This document shows positions 1 through 7,100 of a stretch of 11,873 bases of DNA, one piece after another. Position numbers and translations under genes: made by a program. Below the pieces are notes generated by a model. That model had not been told where the DNA came from. It made no database searches and saw only the letters and a program-made list of their open reading frames with translations. Origin of the DNA: JBMNTQ01 sp050945815 (GTDB taxonomy: Bacteria > Bacillota > Clostridia > Christensenellales > JBMNTQ01); contig JBMNTQ010000051.1 in NCBI GenBank assembly GCA_050945815.1, positions 1 to 11,873 of the forward strand, read 5' to 3'. Position 1 is the stretch's first letter. Every line of letters starts with the position of its first letter.

Positions 1-732
1 GCCATGTATTGCCGGCATTGCCAGCGGCGGCGCAGAATAGGCGAGGCCGACTTACATGCCTCTCCCTCTATGATAGACGATTCCATCCGCTATGTGCAGG
101 ACAACGCCGAAATCCGTGATGTGCTCATCACCGGGGGCGACCCGCTAGCCATGGACGACGACCAGCTAGAATCCATCATCCGCCGTTTGCGGGCCATCCC
201 CCATGTGGAGATCATCCGCATCGGCACCCGAACGCCTGTCACGATGCCCCAGCGCATAACCGACAGCTTCGCAAAGATGCTGACGCGCTACCATCCCATC
301 TACGTCAACACCCAATTCAACCATCCGGCAGAAATCACGCCGGAATCTTCGGCCGCCTGTGAAAGGCTAGCCAACCATGGTGTCTTTATGGGCAACCAAA
401 TGGTACTGCTGCGCGGCATCAACGACGACAAATATATCGTTCGCCTACTCAACCAGGAACTGCTGAGAATACGGGTACGCCCCTACTATATCTTCCATGC
501 CAAACGAGTCGTAGGCACCCACCACTTCAAAACCTCTATCGACAAAGGTCTGGAGATTATGGAGTATTTGCGGGGCAATACCTCCGGCATGGCCATTCCA
601 ACCTACATCGTCAACGCTCCAGGCGGTCTTGGCAAAACCCCCATCCTGCCCCAATACCTTCAGGAAATCGCCCCTGAAAAAATCCTGCTTAAAACCTGGG
701 AAGGCCGGCTGGTGGAATACCCAAACCAGTAA
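1..732 (+). CDS. eam: Glutamate 2,3-aminomutase (radical SAM/PLP), 3' part only
   Basis: This is the C-terminal 243 residues of a lysine 2,3-aminomutase-family enzyme; the start lies left of the window. The frame is open from base 1. The radical SAM motif (C-x3-C-x2-C in this family) is cut: Cys codons at 10-12 and 19-21 are present and the first Cys would lie just before base 1. Further family marks are LITGGDPL, RIGTRTPV, QMVLLRGIND and the PLP-lysine motif APGGLGKTP (Lys codon 634-636). In lysine aminomutase two aspartates (Asp293 and Asp330 of the clostridial enzyme) hold the substrate amino group. Here those positions are Lys (502-504, in FHAKRVVG) and Asn (613-615, in IVNAPGG), 37 residues apart. 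That is the pair reported for glutamate 2,3-aminomutase. The product would be beta-glutamate, a known compatible solute. The family is certain; the substrate is inferred from these two residues. It is the only plus-strand gene here. Confidence 0.85.
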   Translation, partial: AMYCRHCQRRRRIGEADLHASPSMIDDSIRYVQDNAEIRDVLITGGDPLAMDDDQLESIIRRLRAIPHVEIIRIGTRTPVTMPQRITDSFAKMLTRYHPIYVNTQFNHPAEITPESSAACERLANHGVFMGNQMVLLRGINDDKYIVRLLNQELLRIRVRPYYIFHAKRVVGTHHFKTSIDKGLEIMEYLRGNTSGMAIPTYIVNAPGGLGKTPILPQYLQEIAPEKILLKTWEGRLVEYPNQ

Positions 733-814
733 TACCCGCGTAGATGGCCCGCCCTTCTCACATAAAAGGCGCTTGGGTCAAGGCATGGGCCCCCAACCTC
801 CCCATACTATCCAA

Positions 815-850
815 AAGCTTCGAAGCCTTAAACGTCTTCGAGGCTTTTTT
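815..850 (+). terminator. Terminator of eam, possibly bidirectional
   Basis: A 13-position hairpin has arms at 815-827 and 834-846, one G-U pair and one mismatch, and a six-base loop. It runs into six T on the plus strand (845-850). On the minus strand the same hairpin is followed by TTTT, so it can also end the mutY-DUF1294 transcript arriving from the other side. The surrounding gene-free stretch (733-876) holds nothing else that I can see. Confidence 0.8.
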
Positions 851-876
851 CTTCGTCCGCCGTCTTCGCCAAGCTC

Positions 877-1152
877 CTACCCCGCCCATTCGGCAACCTT
901 ATATACCAAAACCGCACACTGCACAACAAGCGCCACCGGCATCCCTACAGCAAACGCCCCTTGGCGGGTTTTATGGCGAAACAACAACATCCCGCCAACG
1001 ATGCCCCCAGCGCCGAACAAAGCGCCACAGCCCAAAAGCCGCGCCTTGGGTATGCGCCGCCGCCCTTTTCTGGCAGCCCGCTTATCCGCCGCCATCATCA
1101 CACAGCATAAAACGTTCCAAGCAGCCAGCACCCACCACACAAACTCCGGCAT
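877..1152 (-). CDS. DUF1294 family small membrane protein (YsdA-like)
   Basis: This is a 91-residue protein of the DUF1294 family, whose biochemical role is not known. The family signature is clear: a DK pair near residue 23 after the first hydrophobic segment, RIPKARL at 33-39, a glycine-rich second segment, and FRHKTRQ at 58-64. Three membrane segments are likely (about 4-22, 40-57 and 68-86), with the basic RKGRRR stretch on a cytoplasmic loop. Length is normal for the family. The ATG at 1152 is preceded by GGGGAGG at a good distance. It starts 10 bases after the mutY stop codon, so the two are very probably co-transcribed, but nothing visible links their functions. Family assignment is firm; function is unknown. 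Confidence 0.85.
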   Translation of the reverse strand: MPEFVWWVLAAWNVLCCVMMAADKRAARKGRRRIPKARLLGCGALFGAGGIVGGMLLFRHKTRQGAFAVGMPVALVVQCAVLVYKVAEWAG

Positions 1153-1162
1153 AATCCTCCCC

Positions 1163-2281
1163 CTATTCCTGCCTGCAAGCGTCTAGAAACGCCCCAAAAG
1201 CACTGGGCAAAGCATATATCTCCTCCACTTCGTCCCAGCTTGCCCAAAATAGCCCTTCCGGCGGCTCAAAATGCGAACAATCTATCCGATATCCTCGCAT
1301 CTCCCATTCCACATGGCTAAAAACATGCCGTGCCCAAGGCAATTGCCGTATCTTTTCCGGCTGGGCGCCCCTAAGCTCCGCCCACAATCCAGCCTCTTCA
1401 GCCGACAAATATCCTTCCACATTGGGCAGCTCATATAATCCAGGTAAAAGACCTTTAGCCTCTCGCCTGCTCAGCAAAATCCCCCCATCGGCCATCACGG
1501 CAAAAACCGTCCGTTTCTGCGTCCTGCGCTTCTTTTTCGCCGCCCGAACCGGAAGAACTGCCGTCGCGCCGCGCTCCCACGCCGCACACCGGTCATGAAT
1601 CGGGCAAAGGCCACAGCGCGGCAAGCCGCCGGGCAAACATATCATTGCCCCCAGCTCCATCAGCGCCTGGTTAAAGTCCCCCGGACGCTCTTGGGGCAAA
1701 ATGCTTTTCAAGCGCCGCGCCCATATAAGCCGCACCTTCCTGTCCAGAATGTCCGCCTCCGCGCCGCAAAACCGGCTGACTACCCGCAACACATTCCCAT
1801 CCACCGCGGGCTCCGGCCTTTGGAATGCAATCGAAGCAATCGCCCCGGCCGTATAGTCCCCAATACCCGGCAGCCCACGCAAGCGTTGTATATCATCCGG
1901 CAACTCCCCGCCGTATTCCTGCATAACAATCTGCGCCGCCCGCTTCAGGTTATAAACCCGGTTGTAGTAGCCAAGGCCCTCCCAAAGCTTGAGAAGCACC
2001 TGCTCCGATGCCGATGCCAACGCCTGAATCGTAGGCAAAGCCTGCATAAATCGCTTAAAGTAAGGCAATACCGTCTCCACCCGTGTCTGCTGCAACATCA
2101 CCTCAGACACCCAAACAGCATAAGGAGCCGGGTCGCTGCGCCAGGGCAAAACCCTCTGCCCCTCATCATACCAAGCAAGCAGCGGCCTCACCAAATCCCC
2201 CAGCGTCTCCACTGTCCCCTCGCCGCAAAACCCCTGAAAACCGCTGTCTTTGCCGCCTTGCTCCTTGTTATATTCGCTCAT
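1163..2281 (-). CDS. mutY: A/G-specific adenine glycosylase MutY
   Basis: MutY is a DNA-repair enzyme that removes adenine mispaired with 8-oxoguanine. With the ATG at 2281 it has 372 residues, normal for the family. The N-terminal HhH-GPD domain shows LPWR (45-48), SEVMLQQT with catalytic Glu60, the hairpin LPGIGDYTAGAI (about 137-148) and catalytic Asp161 in VDGNV. The iron-sulfur cysteines are C215, C223, C226 and C232; the first gap is seven residues, one more than in the E. coli protein. The C-terminal NUDIX-like domain carries the FSH motif (321-323) that reads 8-oxoG. The frame stays open to 2389, but that extension crosses the clpC terminator and the putative mutY promoter. Only the ATG at 2281 has a good ribosome binding site (AAAGAGG, six-base spacing), so it is chosen. 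The gene follows clpC and leads a pair with the DUF1294 gene. Confidence 0.95.
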   Translation of the reverse strand: MSEYNKEQGGKDSGFQGFCGEGTVETLGDLVRPLLAWYDEGQRVLPWRSDPAPYAVWVSEVMLQQTRVETVLPYFKRFMQALPTIQALASASEQVLLKLWEGLGYYNRVYNLKRAAQIVMQEYGGELPDDIQRLRGLPGIGDYTAGAIASIAFQRPEPAVDGNVLRVVSRFCGAEADILDRKVRLIWARRLKSILPQERPGDFNQALMELGAMICLPGGLPRCGLCPIHDRCAAWERGATAVLPVRAAKKKRRTQKRTVFAVMADGGILLSRREAKGLLPGLYELPNVEGYLSAEEAGLWAELRGAQPEKIRQLPWARHVFSHVEWEMRGYRIDCSHFEPPEGLFWASWDEVEEIYALPSAFGAFLDACRQE

Positions 2282-2287
2282 GTGTAT

Positions 2288-2294
2288 CCTCTTT
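2288..2294 (-). promoter_or_regulatory. Ribosome binding site fixing the mutY start
   Basis: AAAGAGG lies six bases before the ATG at 2281. The in-frame ATG at 2299 and the more distal starts have no comparable site. Confidence 0.7.
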
Positions 2295-2305
2295 CCCATC
2301 GTTCT

Positions 2306-2311
2306 ATCATA
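2306..2311 (-). promoter_or_regulatory. Candidate extended -10 promoter for mutY
   Basis: TGGTATGAT on the minus strand gives an extended -10 element (TATGAT preceded by TG and one base). No good -35 is visible; the region about 17 bases upstream is the T-tract of the clpC terminator. Transcription would start near 2299, leaving a short leader before the ATG at 2281. This fits the chosen start but is only a motif match. Confidence 0.45.
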
Positions 2312-2328
2312 CCATAGCAAAAGAGGCA

Positions 2329-2371
2329 GAAAAAGCCCCCGTCCTCCCCTCGTCGGAAGGGCGGAGGCTTT
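2329..2371 (-). terminator. Terminator of the ctsR-clpC operon
   Basis: On the minus strand a GC-rich hairpin has outer arms AAAGCC and GGCTTT and inner CCG/CGG and CCT/AGG pairs. It ends in TTTTT and lies about 25 bases after the clpC stop codon. It separates the heat-shock operon from mutY. Confidence 0.85.
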
Positions 2372-2394
2372 CCTGTCCCATTCATTCAACTGGC

Positions 2395-4863
2395 TTATTC
2401 AGCACGATCCAGCGTCTTGTCTGCCGGCTCCATCTTTCGAAACTCCAGCTTACCGTCGCTCATATACCCTTCTACGCTATCACCAAGGGCAATATTCCCT
2501 CTCAAAAGCTCTTCCGAAAGGGCATCCTCCACCTTCTGCTGAATCGCCCGCCGCAAAGGCCGTGCGCCATACTTCGGTTCAAACCCCTCCTTCGCCAAGT
2601 AATCCTTGGCTTCGTCGGTCAAAGCCAGCTTCACATCCCGCGCTTCCAGGCGCTTGGCCAAGCTGTCTACCATCAAATCCACAATCTGGCGGATATTCGC
2701 TTCATCCAGAGAATGGAACACAATCAGTTCATCCACCCGGTTCAAAAACTCCGGTCGGAAAGTCTTGCGCAATTCTTCCATCATGCCGCTCTTCATATCC
2801 TCATAGCCGGCCAAGCTGCCCGCGCCCTGCTGTGCGCCAAAGCCCACAGTTTTCCTGCCTTCAAAAAGCTCCCGGGCGCCTACGTTAGAGGTCATGATGA
2901 TGATGGTGTTACGAAAATCTACAGTCCGTCCCTTGGAATCCGTCAGCCGCCCGTCCTCCAATATCTGCAACAGCATATTAAACACATCGGGATGGGCCTT
3001 CTCAATTTCGTCCAGCAACACCACAGAATAAGGCTTGCGCCGAATCTTCTCAGTCAGCTGGCCGCCTTCCTCATAGCCCACATATCCCGGAGGCGATCCT
3101 ACCAGCCTGGATACAGAGTGCTTCTCCATATACTCAGACATATCAATCCGTACCACAGCGTCCTCATCGCCAAACATCGCTTCAGCCAAAGCCTTGCTCA
3201 GTTCGGTCTTGCCAACGCCGGTAGGTCCCAGGAATATAAACGATCCAATGGGCCGCTTGGGGTCCTTCAGCCCGGCCCGCGCCCGCCGAATCGCCCGTGC
3301 AACAGCACCCACAGCCTCCTCTTGGCCAATCACCCGCTTATGCAAGGTCTCCTCCAACAGCAACAGCCTCTCCGATTCATCCTCTGTCAGCTTCTTCACC
3401 GGCACGGAAGACCAGCTAGATACCACTTCCGCAATATCATCCTCGCTCACTGTCGCATCCGCCTTGTTGCGGTCCTTCTCCCAATTCTCGCGCATCTGCT
3501 CAGTCTCTTTCACGACGCGCTGTTCCTCGTCTCGCAGTTGGGCCGCCTTTTCAAAGTTCTGGTTGTTTACAGCCTGTTCCTTCTCAGAACGAATAGAAGC
3601 CAGCTGCTGCTCAATCTCCTTCATATCCGGCGGCGTAGTAAAGTTCGCAATACGCACCTTGCTGGCCGCCTCATCCATCAAATCAATAGCTTTATCCGGC
3701 AAAAACCGGTCGTTGATATAGCGATGTGAAAGCTGCACAGCCGCATGGATCGCCTCATCCGTGATACGCACCTTATGATGCGCCTCATAGCGGTCACGAA
3801 GCCCCATCAAAATATCCACCGTCTCTTCCGGTGTAGGCTCGCCCACCATCACAGGCTGAAAGCGCCGTTCCAAAGCTGCATCCTTCTCCACATACTTGCG
3901 ATATTCGTCCAGCGTCGTAGCGCTAACCACCTGAATCTCACCGCGAGCCAGAGCCGGCTTTAAGATGTTCGCAGCATCCATCGACCCCTCCGCGCTGCCC
4001 GCACCCACAATGGTATGCATTTCGTCAATAAACAATATCACATTGCCCACACGCTTGAGTTCATCAATGGCGTTCTTCAGCCGCTCCTCAAATTCACCGC
4101 GGTATTTAGTTCCCGCCACCATTCCGGCCAAGTCCAACACAATAACCCGCTTCCCCCGCAATATCTCAGGGATGTTGCTCTTCTCAATGCGCTGGGCCAA
4201 TCCTTCCGCAATAGCGGATTTCCCGACGCCCGGCTCACCAATCAAAACAGGGTTATTCTTCGTACGGCGGCACAGAATCTGAACAATACGCTCAATTTCC
4301 TTATCCCTGCCAATGATCGGGTCTAAAACCCCTTCCTTCGCCGCCTTGGTCAAGTCCTTTCCATACTGATCCAGAACCGGAGTCTCTCCGCCGGCGCCTT
4401 TCGCGTCCACGTTGCCGCCGGAGCTGCCCATGCCCTGCATTCCCTGCATCCCCTGCACCGTAGCCTCAGCATCAACCCCGCTCTCCTGTAGAATCCGCGC
4501 GGCAATGCTGTCACGCTCCTGCATGATCGCCATTAACAAATGCTCGGTGCCAATATAGTTGTGGCCCATATTCCTCGCGTTGGCCAGACTAAGTTCAATC
4601 ACCTTTTTCGTCCGCGGCGTATAATCAAAAGCCGTTGTAAATTTATAGTCCCCCTTGCCGGTCATGCCCACGATCATCTTCTGCACGTCTTCATGCCCGA
4701 TGCCCGCCTTAGCCAACGCCTTGGCAGCCGCGCTGTCACCCACCCGCAAAAGGCCCAGCAGCAAATGTTCCGTCCCAATGTAGTTATGTCCTAAATTACG
4801 CGCCTCCTCCTGAGAAAGGCTCAAAGCTTTCTGCGCGTCCTGTGTGAATCCCTTATGTTCCAT
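2395..4863 (-). CDS. clpC: ClpC, AAA+ unfoldase of the ClpCP protease
   Basis: ClpC unfolds substrates, including arginine-phosphorylated proteins, and feeds them to the ClpP peptidase in the cytoplasm. With the ATG at 4863 it has 822 residues, typical for ClpC. Two Clp-N repeats come first, each with GHNYIGTEHLL. A Gly/Met-rich linker follows (about 138-152). AAA domain 1 has Walker A GEPGVGKS (209-216) and Walker B VILFIDE. The coiled-coil M domain with a UVR-like stretch (about 415-449) separates ClpC from ClpA and is the usual adaptor contact. AAA domain 2 has Walker A GPTGVGKT (546-553) and Walker B VVLLDE. The VGF loop (673-675) is the ClpP-docking tripeptide. A GTG at 4872 is in frame, but it lies inside GAGGTG, the ribosome binding site for the ATG at 4863. 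The gene is last in the operon, 39 bases after mcsB. No defect is seen. Confidence 0.97.
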   Translation of the reverse strand: MEHKGFTQDAQKALSLSQEEARNLGHNYIGTEHLLLGLLRVGDSAAAKALAKAGIGHEDVQKMIVGMTGKGDYKFTTAFDYTPRTKKVIELSLANARNMGHNYIGTEHLLMAIMQERDSIAARILQESGVDAEATVQGMQGMQGMGSSGGNVDAKGAGGETPVLDQYGKDLTKAAKEGVLDPIIGRDKEIERIVQILCRRTKNNPVLIGEPGVGKSAIAEGLAQRIEKSNIPEILRGKRVIVLDLAGMVAGTKYRGEFEERLKNAIDELKRVGNVILFIDEMHTIVGAGSAEGSMDAANILKPALARGEIQVVSATTLDEYRKYVEKDAALERRFQPVMVGEPTPEETVDILMGLRDRYEAHHKVRITDEAIHAAVQLSHRYINDRFLPDKAIDLMDEAASKVRIANFTTPPDMKEIEQQLASIRSEKEQAVNNQNFEKAAQLRDEEQRVVKETEQMRENWEKDRNKADATVSEDDIAEVVSSWSSVPVKKLTEDESERLLLLEETLHKRVIGQEEAVGAVARAIRRARAGLKDPKRPIGSFIFLGPTGVGKTELSKALAEAMFGDEDAVVRIDMSEYMEKHSVSRLVGSPPGYVGYEEGGQLTEKIRRKPYSVVLLDEIEKAHPDVFNMLLQILEDGRLTDSKGRTVDFRNTIIIMTSNVGARELFEGRKTVGFGAQQGAGSLAGYEDMKSGMMEELRKTFRPEFLNRVDELIVFHSLDEANIRQIVDLMVDSLAKRLEARDVKLALTDEAKDYLAKEGFEPKYGARPLRRAIQQKVEDALSEELLRGNIALGDSVEGYMSDGKLEFRKMEPADKTLDRAE

Positions 4864-4869
4864 TATTTT

Positions 4870-4875
4870 CACCTC
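4870..4875 (-). promoter_or_regulatory. Ribosome binding site fixing the clpC start
   Basis: GAGGTG lies six bases before the ATG at 4863. The competing in-frame GTG (4870-4872) is part of this site and so is not the likely start. Confidence 0.8.
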
Positions 4876-4902
4876 GCAAAATAAATCGTTTCTTCCCTCG
4901 CG

Positions 4903-5904
4903 CTAAACGGATAAGTTCAGCGCTTCGCGCACAAAATCCGCCCGCAACCGGTCTGTTTCCGGCGTATCCGCCTGCGCCCCATGGCGCTTCTGCAAACAGC
5001 CCGCCTGCGCTTCTACAATCAGCCGATGCAAAGCCTCCTGCTGAAGGTTCCCAATCAAGCCAACCGATATCCCCAGCTTCAAGCTGGAAATCAAGTCCAT
5101 AAACTCCTGGATTCCAATGCTGCGTGCATGGGTCAAGATCCCATAAGCACGCCACACCTTATCCTCCAACCCATAATCCTTTACGAGTAACTGACGAGCC
5201 TCCCGCTCCCTCTGCATAATGCTTCCCATCGTACCCATCACGCTGTTTCGCAGCTCTGTCTCGGAAACCCCCAGGGTAATCTGGTTGGAAAACTGATACA
5301 AGCTGCCCGACGGCGCACTGCCCTCGCCGTACAGCCCCCGGGCGGTCATTCCAAACTGCCCCACTGCCTGAATGATTCCCGAGATGTTGCCGCTCATGGT
5401 TAAAGCCGGCAAGTGCACCATCACGGATATCCGCAGCCCCGTGCCCGTATTGGTCGGACAACAGGTTAAAAACCCAAAGTTTTTATCATAAGCAATGGGC
5501 AGCCGCCCCGCCAGAAAATCATCCGTCGACTGAGCCATATCACAAGCTTTATCCACTTCAAAGCTTCCGCTTAAAGCCTGAATACGAAGATGATCCTCCT
5601 CGTTCACCATCACGGCCACGCTCTCGTCCGGCGAGTAGAACACAGCTCCTTCCGGGTTGTTGGCCAACTGCGGGCTGATAATATGCCGCTCCACCAGCGC
5701 CAGCCGGTCCACCGGGCCAATCTCCTTCATTTTCAGAATATGATAACCGCTGCCCTCCATCGCCTCCCGCACCCGGTTCACAACCTGCTCCGAGGCCTCT
5801 CGGTCTAACATCCGAGGAAAGGGAACATCCTTCAGGTTGCGCGCCAATCTGGCACGGCTGCACAATACTATATCGCTGTTGCTGTCGCTCCAATCAAACC
5901 ACAT
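4903..5904 (-). CDS. mcsB: Protein arginine kinase McsB
   Basis: McsB phosphorylates arginines with ATP, inactivates CtsR and tags proteins for ClpCP. It belongs to the phosphagen (guanido) kinase fold. The product has 333 residues, slightly short at the N-terminus compared with Bacillus McsB. Visible motifs are DIVLCSRARLARN (11-23), NEEDH (101-105, Glu103 matching catalytic Glu121), CPTNTGTGLR (active-site Cys149) and YGEGS (Glu194 matching catalytic Glu212). A constant offset of 18 residues supports these matches. The C-terminal phosphoarginine-binding motif, RDxxRA in the family, reads TDRLRA here. The ATG at 5904 overlaps the mcsA stop by 11 bases, so translation is probably coupled; GAGAGG lies six bases before it. 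An open extension to 5952 lies wholly inside mcsA and is rejected. Confidence 0.95.
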   Translation of the reverse strand: MWFDWSDSNSDIVLCSRARLARNLKDVPFPRMLDREASEQVVNRVREAMEGSGYHILKMKEIGPVDRLALVERHIISPQLANNPEGAVFYSPDESVAVMVNEEDHLRIQALSGSFEVDKACDMAQSTDDFLAGRLPIAYDKNFGFLTCCPTNTGTGLRISVMVHLPALTMSGNISGIIQAVGQFGMTARGLYGEGSAPSGSLYQFSNQITLGVSETELRNSVMGTMGSIMQREREARQLLVKDYGLEDKVWRAYGILTHARSIGIQEFMDLISSLKLGISVGLIGNLQQEALHRLIVEAQAGCLQKRHGAQADTPETDRLRADFVREALNLSV

Positions 5905-6397
5905 TGCCGTCCTCTCCTTCTGCCTCCTGCTTCTCCAGCCTGCGAATCTCATCCCGGATTTTCGCCGCCTGCTCGTAGTTCTCCTGTTGCACCGCCTCGT
6001 TCAAGTCACACTGCAAGCGAGACAGGGTGTCCATCTCCCCCTTCGCTTCCGGCACAGCCTTTCCCCGATGCTCACAACGCCCATGAATGCTCTGCAACAT
6101 CGGTGTCAGTTCATCGTGGAACGTTGTATAACACTGAGGACAGCCCAGCCTGCCGGCGCTGCGAAAATCTGCAAAGCTCATATTACAGCCCGGACAGCGT
6201 TTTTGAGGAAGAGTGTTGGAAGGCACCTGATGAAAATACCCGGTTATCAAGTCGCTGACAGAAAACGGCGTGAAATAGGCAGCACCCACGTTTTGATTGG
6301 CACACTGGGCACATAAATGCTTCTCCGTTCGATGCCCGTTAACAGTGTGTACCACATGCACCGTTGCCTGATTTTTTTTGCATTCTTCACAAATCAT
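5894..6397 (-). CDS. mcsA: McsA, zinc-binding activator of McsB
   Basis: McsA is the partner that activates the McsB kinase and also influences CtsR. The protein has 167 residues. It carries four CxxC pairs: C3/C6, C29/C32, C68/C71 and C86/C89, which suit two or more zinc sites. A C-terminal UVR motif (about 124-157) includes NYEQAAKIRDEI, the type of helix pair also found in UvrB and in the ClpC M domain. Many genomes annotate it loosely as a UvrB/UvrC motif protein. The ATG at 6397 follows GAGGG at seven bases and lies 10 bases after the ctsR stop codon. It overlaps mcsB by 11 bases. Order and spacing are the classic class III heat-shock arrangement. Confidence 0.95.
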   Translation of the reverse strand: MICEECKKNQATVHVVHTVNGHRTEKHLCAQCANQNVGAAYFTPFSVSDLITGYFHQVPSNTLPQKRCPGCNMSFADFRSAGRLGCPQCYTTFHDELTPMLQSIHGRCEHRGKAVPEAKGEMDTLSRLQCDLNEAVQQENYEQAAKIRDEIRRLEKQEAEGEDGNVV

Positions 6398-6407
6398 AAT
6401 CCATCCC

Positions 6408-6866
6408 TCACTTCTCTGTCACTGTCAAAATAAAAACCTTCATAAGGTTCGCACGCACCACATCCCGAGCTTCGCCCGCCGGAGCCAGCGTCCGGTCGGC
6501 TATGGCTACCAGCATCGTGCGATACGTTCGCTCATCCACCAAGTCCTCATCATACATCGTCTCGATAATATGCGTAGCCCTTCGCTCATTGATGACATCA
6601 CCAATTTTTTGCAAAATCCTATCCAGCAAGTTGTTCTCCCCGTCCAAATCCATCCGAATAATCCGAATGTATCCGCCGCCGCCTCGGCGGCTCTGGATCA
6701 CATACCCCTGATCTAGGGTAAACCGGGTAGCCAATACATAATTAATCTGGGAGGGGGCGCAACGGAAAAGCTGCGCCAGCTCATTTCGCTGGATTTCCAC
6801 TTGCTGGCTCTCACCATCAAACAGTTCTCGAATAAACTGCTCAATGGTATCACTAATCGCAGCCAT
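6408..6866 (-). CDS. ctsR: CtsR, repressor of class III heat-shock genes
   Basis: CtsR is a dimeric winged helix-turn-helix repressor of clp genes. In the family it senses heat through a glycine-rich wing and is removed by McsA/McsB and ClpC. With the ATG at 6866 it has 152 residues, as expected. Visible marks are ISDTIEQFI at the N-terminus, PSQINYVLATRFT in the recognition region and the wing RGGGGYIRI (Arg61 then four glycines). The C-terminal half has the family's DERTYRTMLVAIADR. An ATG at 6881 is also in frame, but it sits directly beside GGAGGTGAG, which is spaced correctly for the ATG at 6866; family alignment also favours the shorter form. It is first in the operon and probably self-regulated through the operators just upstream. 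Confidence 0.97.
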   Translation of the reverse strand: MAAISDTIEQFIRELFDGESQQVEIQRNELAQLFRCAPSQINYVLATRFTLDQGYVIQSRRGGGGYIRIIRMDLDGENNLLDRILQKIGDVINERRATHIIETMYDEDLVDERTYRTMLVAIADRTLAPAGEARDVVRANLMKVFILTVTEK

Positions 6867-6872
6867 TTCACT

Positions 6873-6879
6873 CACCTCC
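6873..6879 (-). promoter_or_regulatory. Ribosome binding site fixing the ctsR start
   Basis: GGAGGTG lies six bases before the ATG at 6866. The upstream in-frame ATG (6879-6881) overlaps this element and has no site of its own. Confidence 0.8.
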
Positions 6880-6886
6880 ATCCAAA

Positions 6887-6910
6887 TTTTGACTTTGACC
6901 TTTAATAACC
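6887..6910 (-). promoter_or_regulatory. CtsR operator, downstream copy
   Basis: The known CtsR box is two GGTCAAA-type heptamers separated by three bases (NAN). At 6894-6910 the minus strand reads GGTTATT AAA GGTCAAA: the second heptamer is perfect and the first is degenerate (4 of 7). A further GTCAAAA (6887-6893) follows at once. The position, just after the predicted transcription start, suits a repressor site. Confidence 0.7.
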
Positions 6911-6919
6911 TTTAGCATA

Positions 6920-6948
6920 ATTATAGACCATCCCTGACCTTTCCGCAA
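6920..6948 (-). promoter_or_regulatory. SigA-type promoter of the ctsR operon
   Basis: TTGCGG (6943-6948) and a consensus TATAAT (6920-6925) are 17 bases apart on the minus strand. Transcription should start near 6913, giving a leader of about 47 bases before ctsR. Confidence 0.8.
6923..6939 (-). promoter_or_regulatory. CtsR-like operator overlapping the -10 element
   Basis: The minus strand reads GGTCAGG GAT GGTCTAT. This has the CtsR layout of two GGTC-headed heptamers with an NAN spacer, though each half departs from GGTCAAA at two or three positions. It fills most of the promoter spacer and part of the -10 box. Confidence 0.55.
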
Positions 6949-7054
6949 GCTTTATTTTAAAACATTCCAGAAAAATTTAACTTTTCCCGCAGCCTGCCTC
7001 CCTTGTCCATTTTTCCCGCAAAATACCCCCGATTATGCTTGTCCGTCCCCTTAT

Positions 7055-7087
7055 AAAAAGTGCGGGGGCGAATCCCTTCACCCCCGC
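7055..7087 (-). terminator. Strong terminator after the holin gene
   Basis: An 11-pair GC-rich stem (arms 7077-7087 and 7062-7072, one G-U pair) closes on the tetraloop GGGA. It is followed on the minus strand by AC and then TTTTT. It isolates the lysis-like cassette from the ctsR promoter. The rest of 6949-7054 is AT-rich and holds nothing I can assign. Confidence 0.9.
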
Positions 7088-7100
7088 GCCTATATGCTCA

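Noticed and set aside
629..1186. Long plus-strand frames after the aminomutase gene.
   Set aside because: They cross the eam terminator and run antisense to the DUF1294 gene; composition and lack of motifs mark them as shadows.
1583..1640. Iron-sulfur cysteine spacing in MutY with seven residues in the first gap instead of six.
   Set aside because: All four cysteines are present, and as far as I recall seven-residue gaps occur in other clostridial MutY proteins, so it is probably normal variation.
2282..2389. A longer N-terminus for MutY.
   Set aside because: The extension runs through the clpC terminator hairpin and a likely promoter, lacks ribosome binding sites and has no match in the family.
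2083..3729. A 548-codon open frame on the plus strand opposite mutY and clpC.
   Set aside because: It is antisense to two certain genes, has no ribosome binding site or recognisable domain, and its Pro/His/Arg/Leu-rich product is typical of a shadow frame in GC-leaning DNA.
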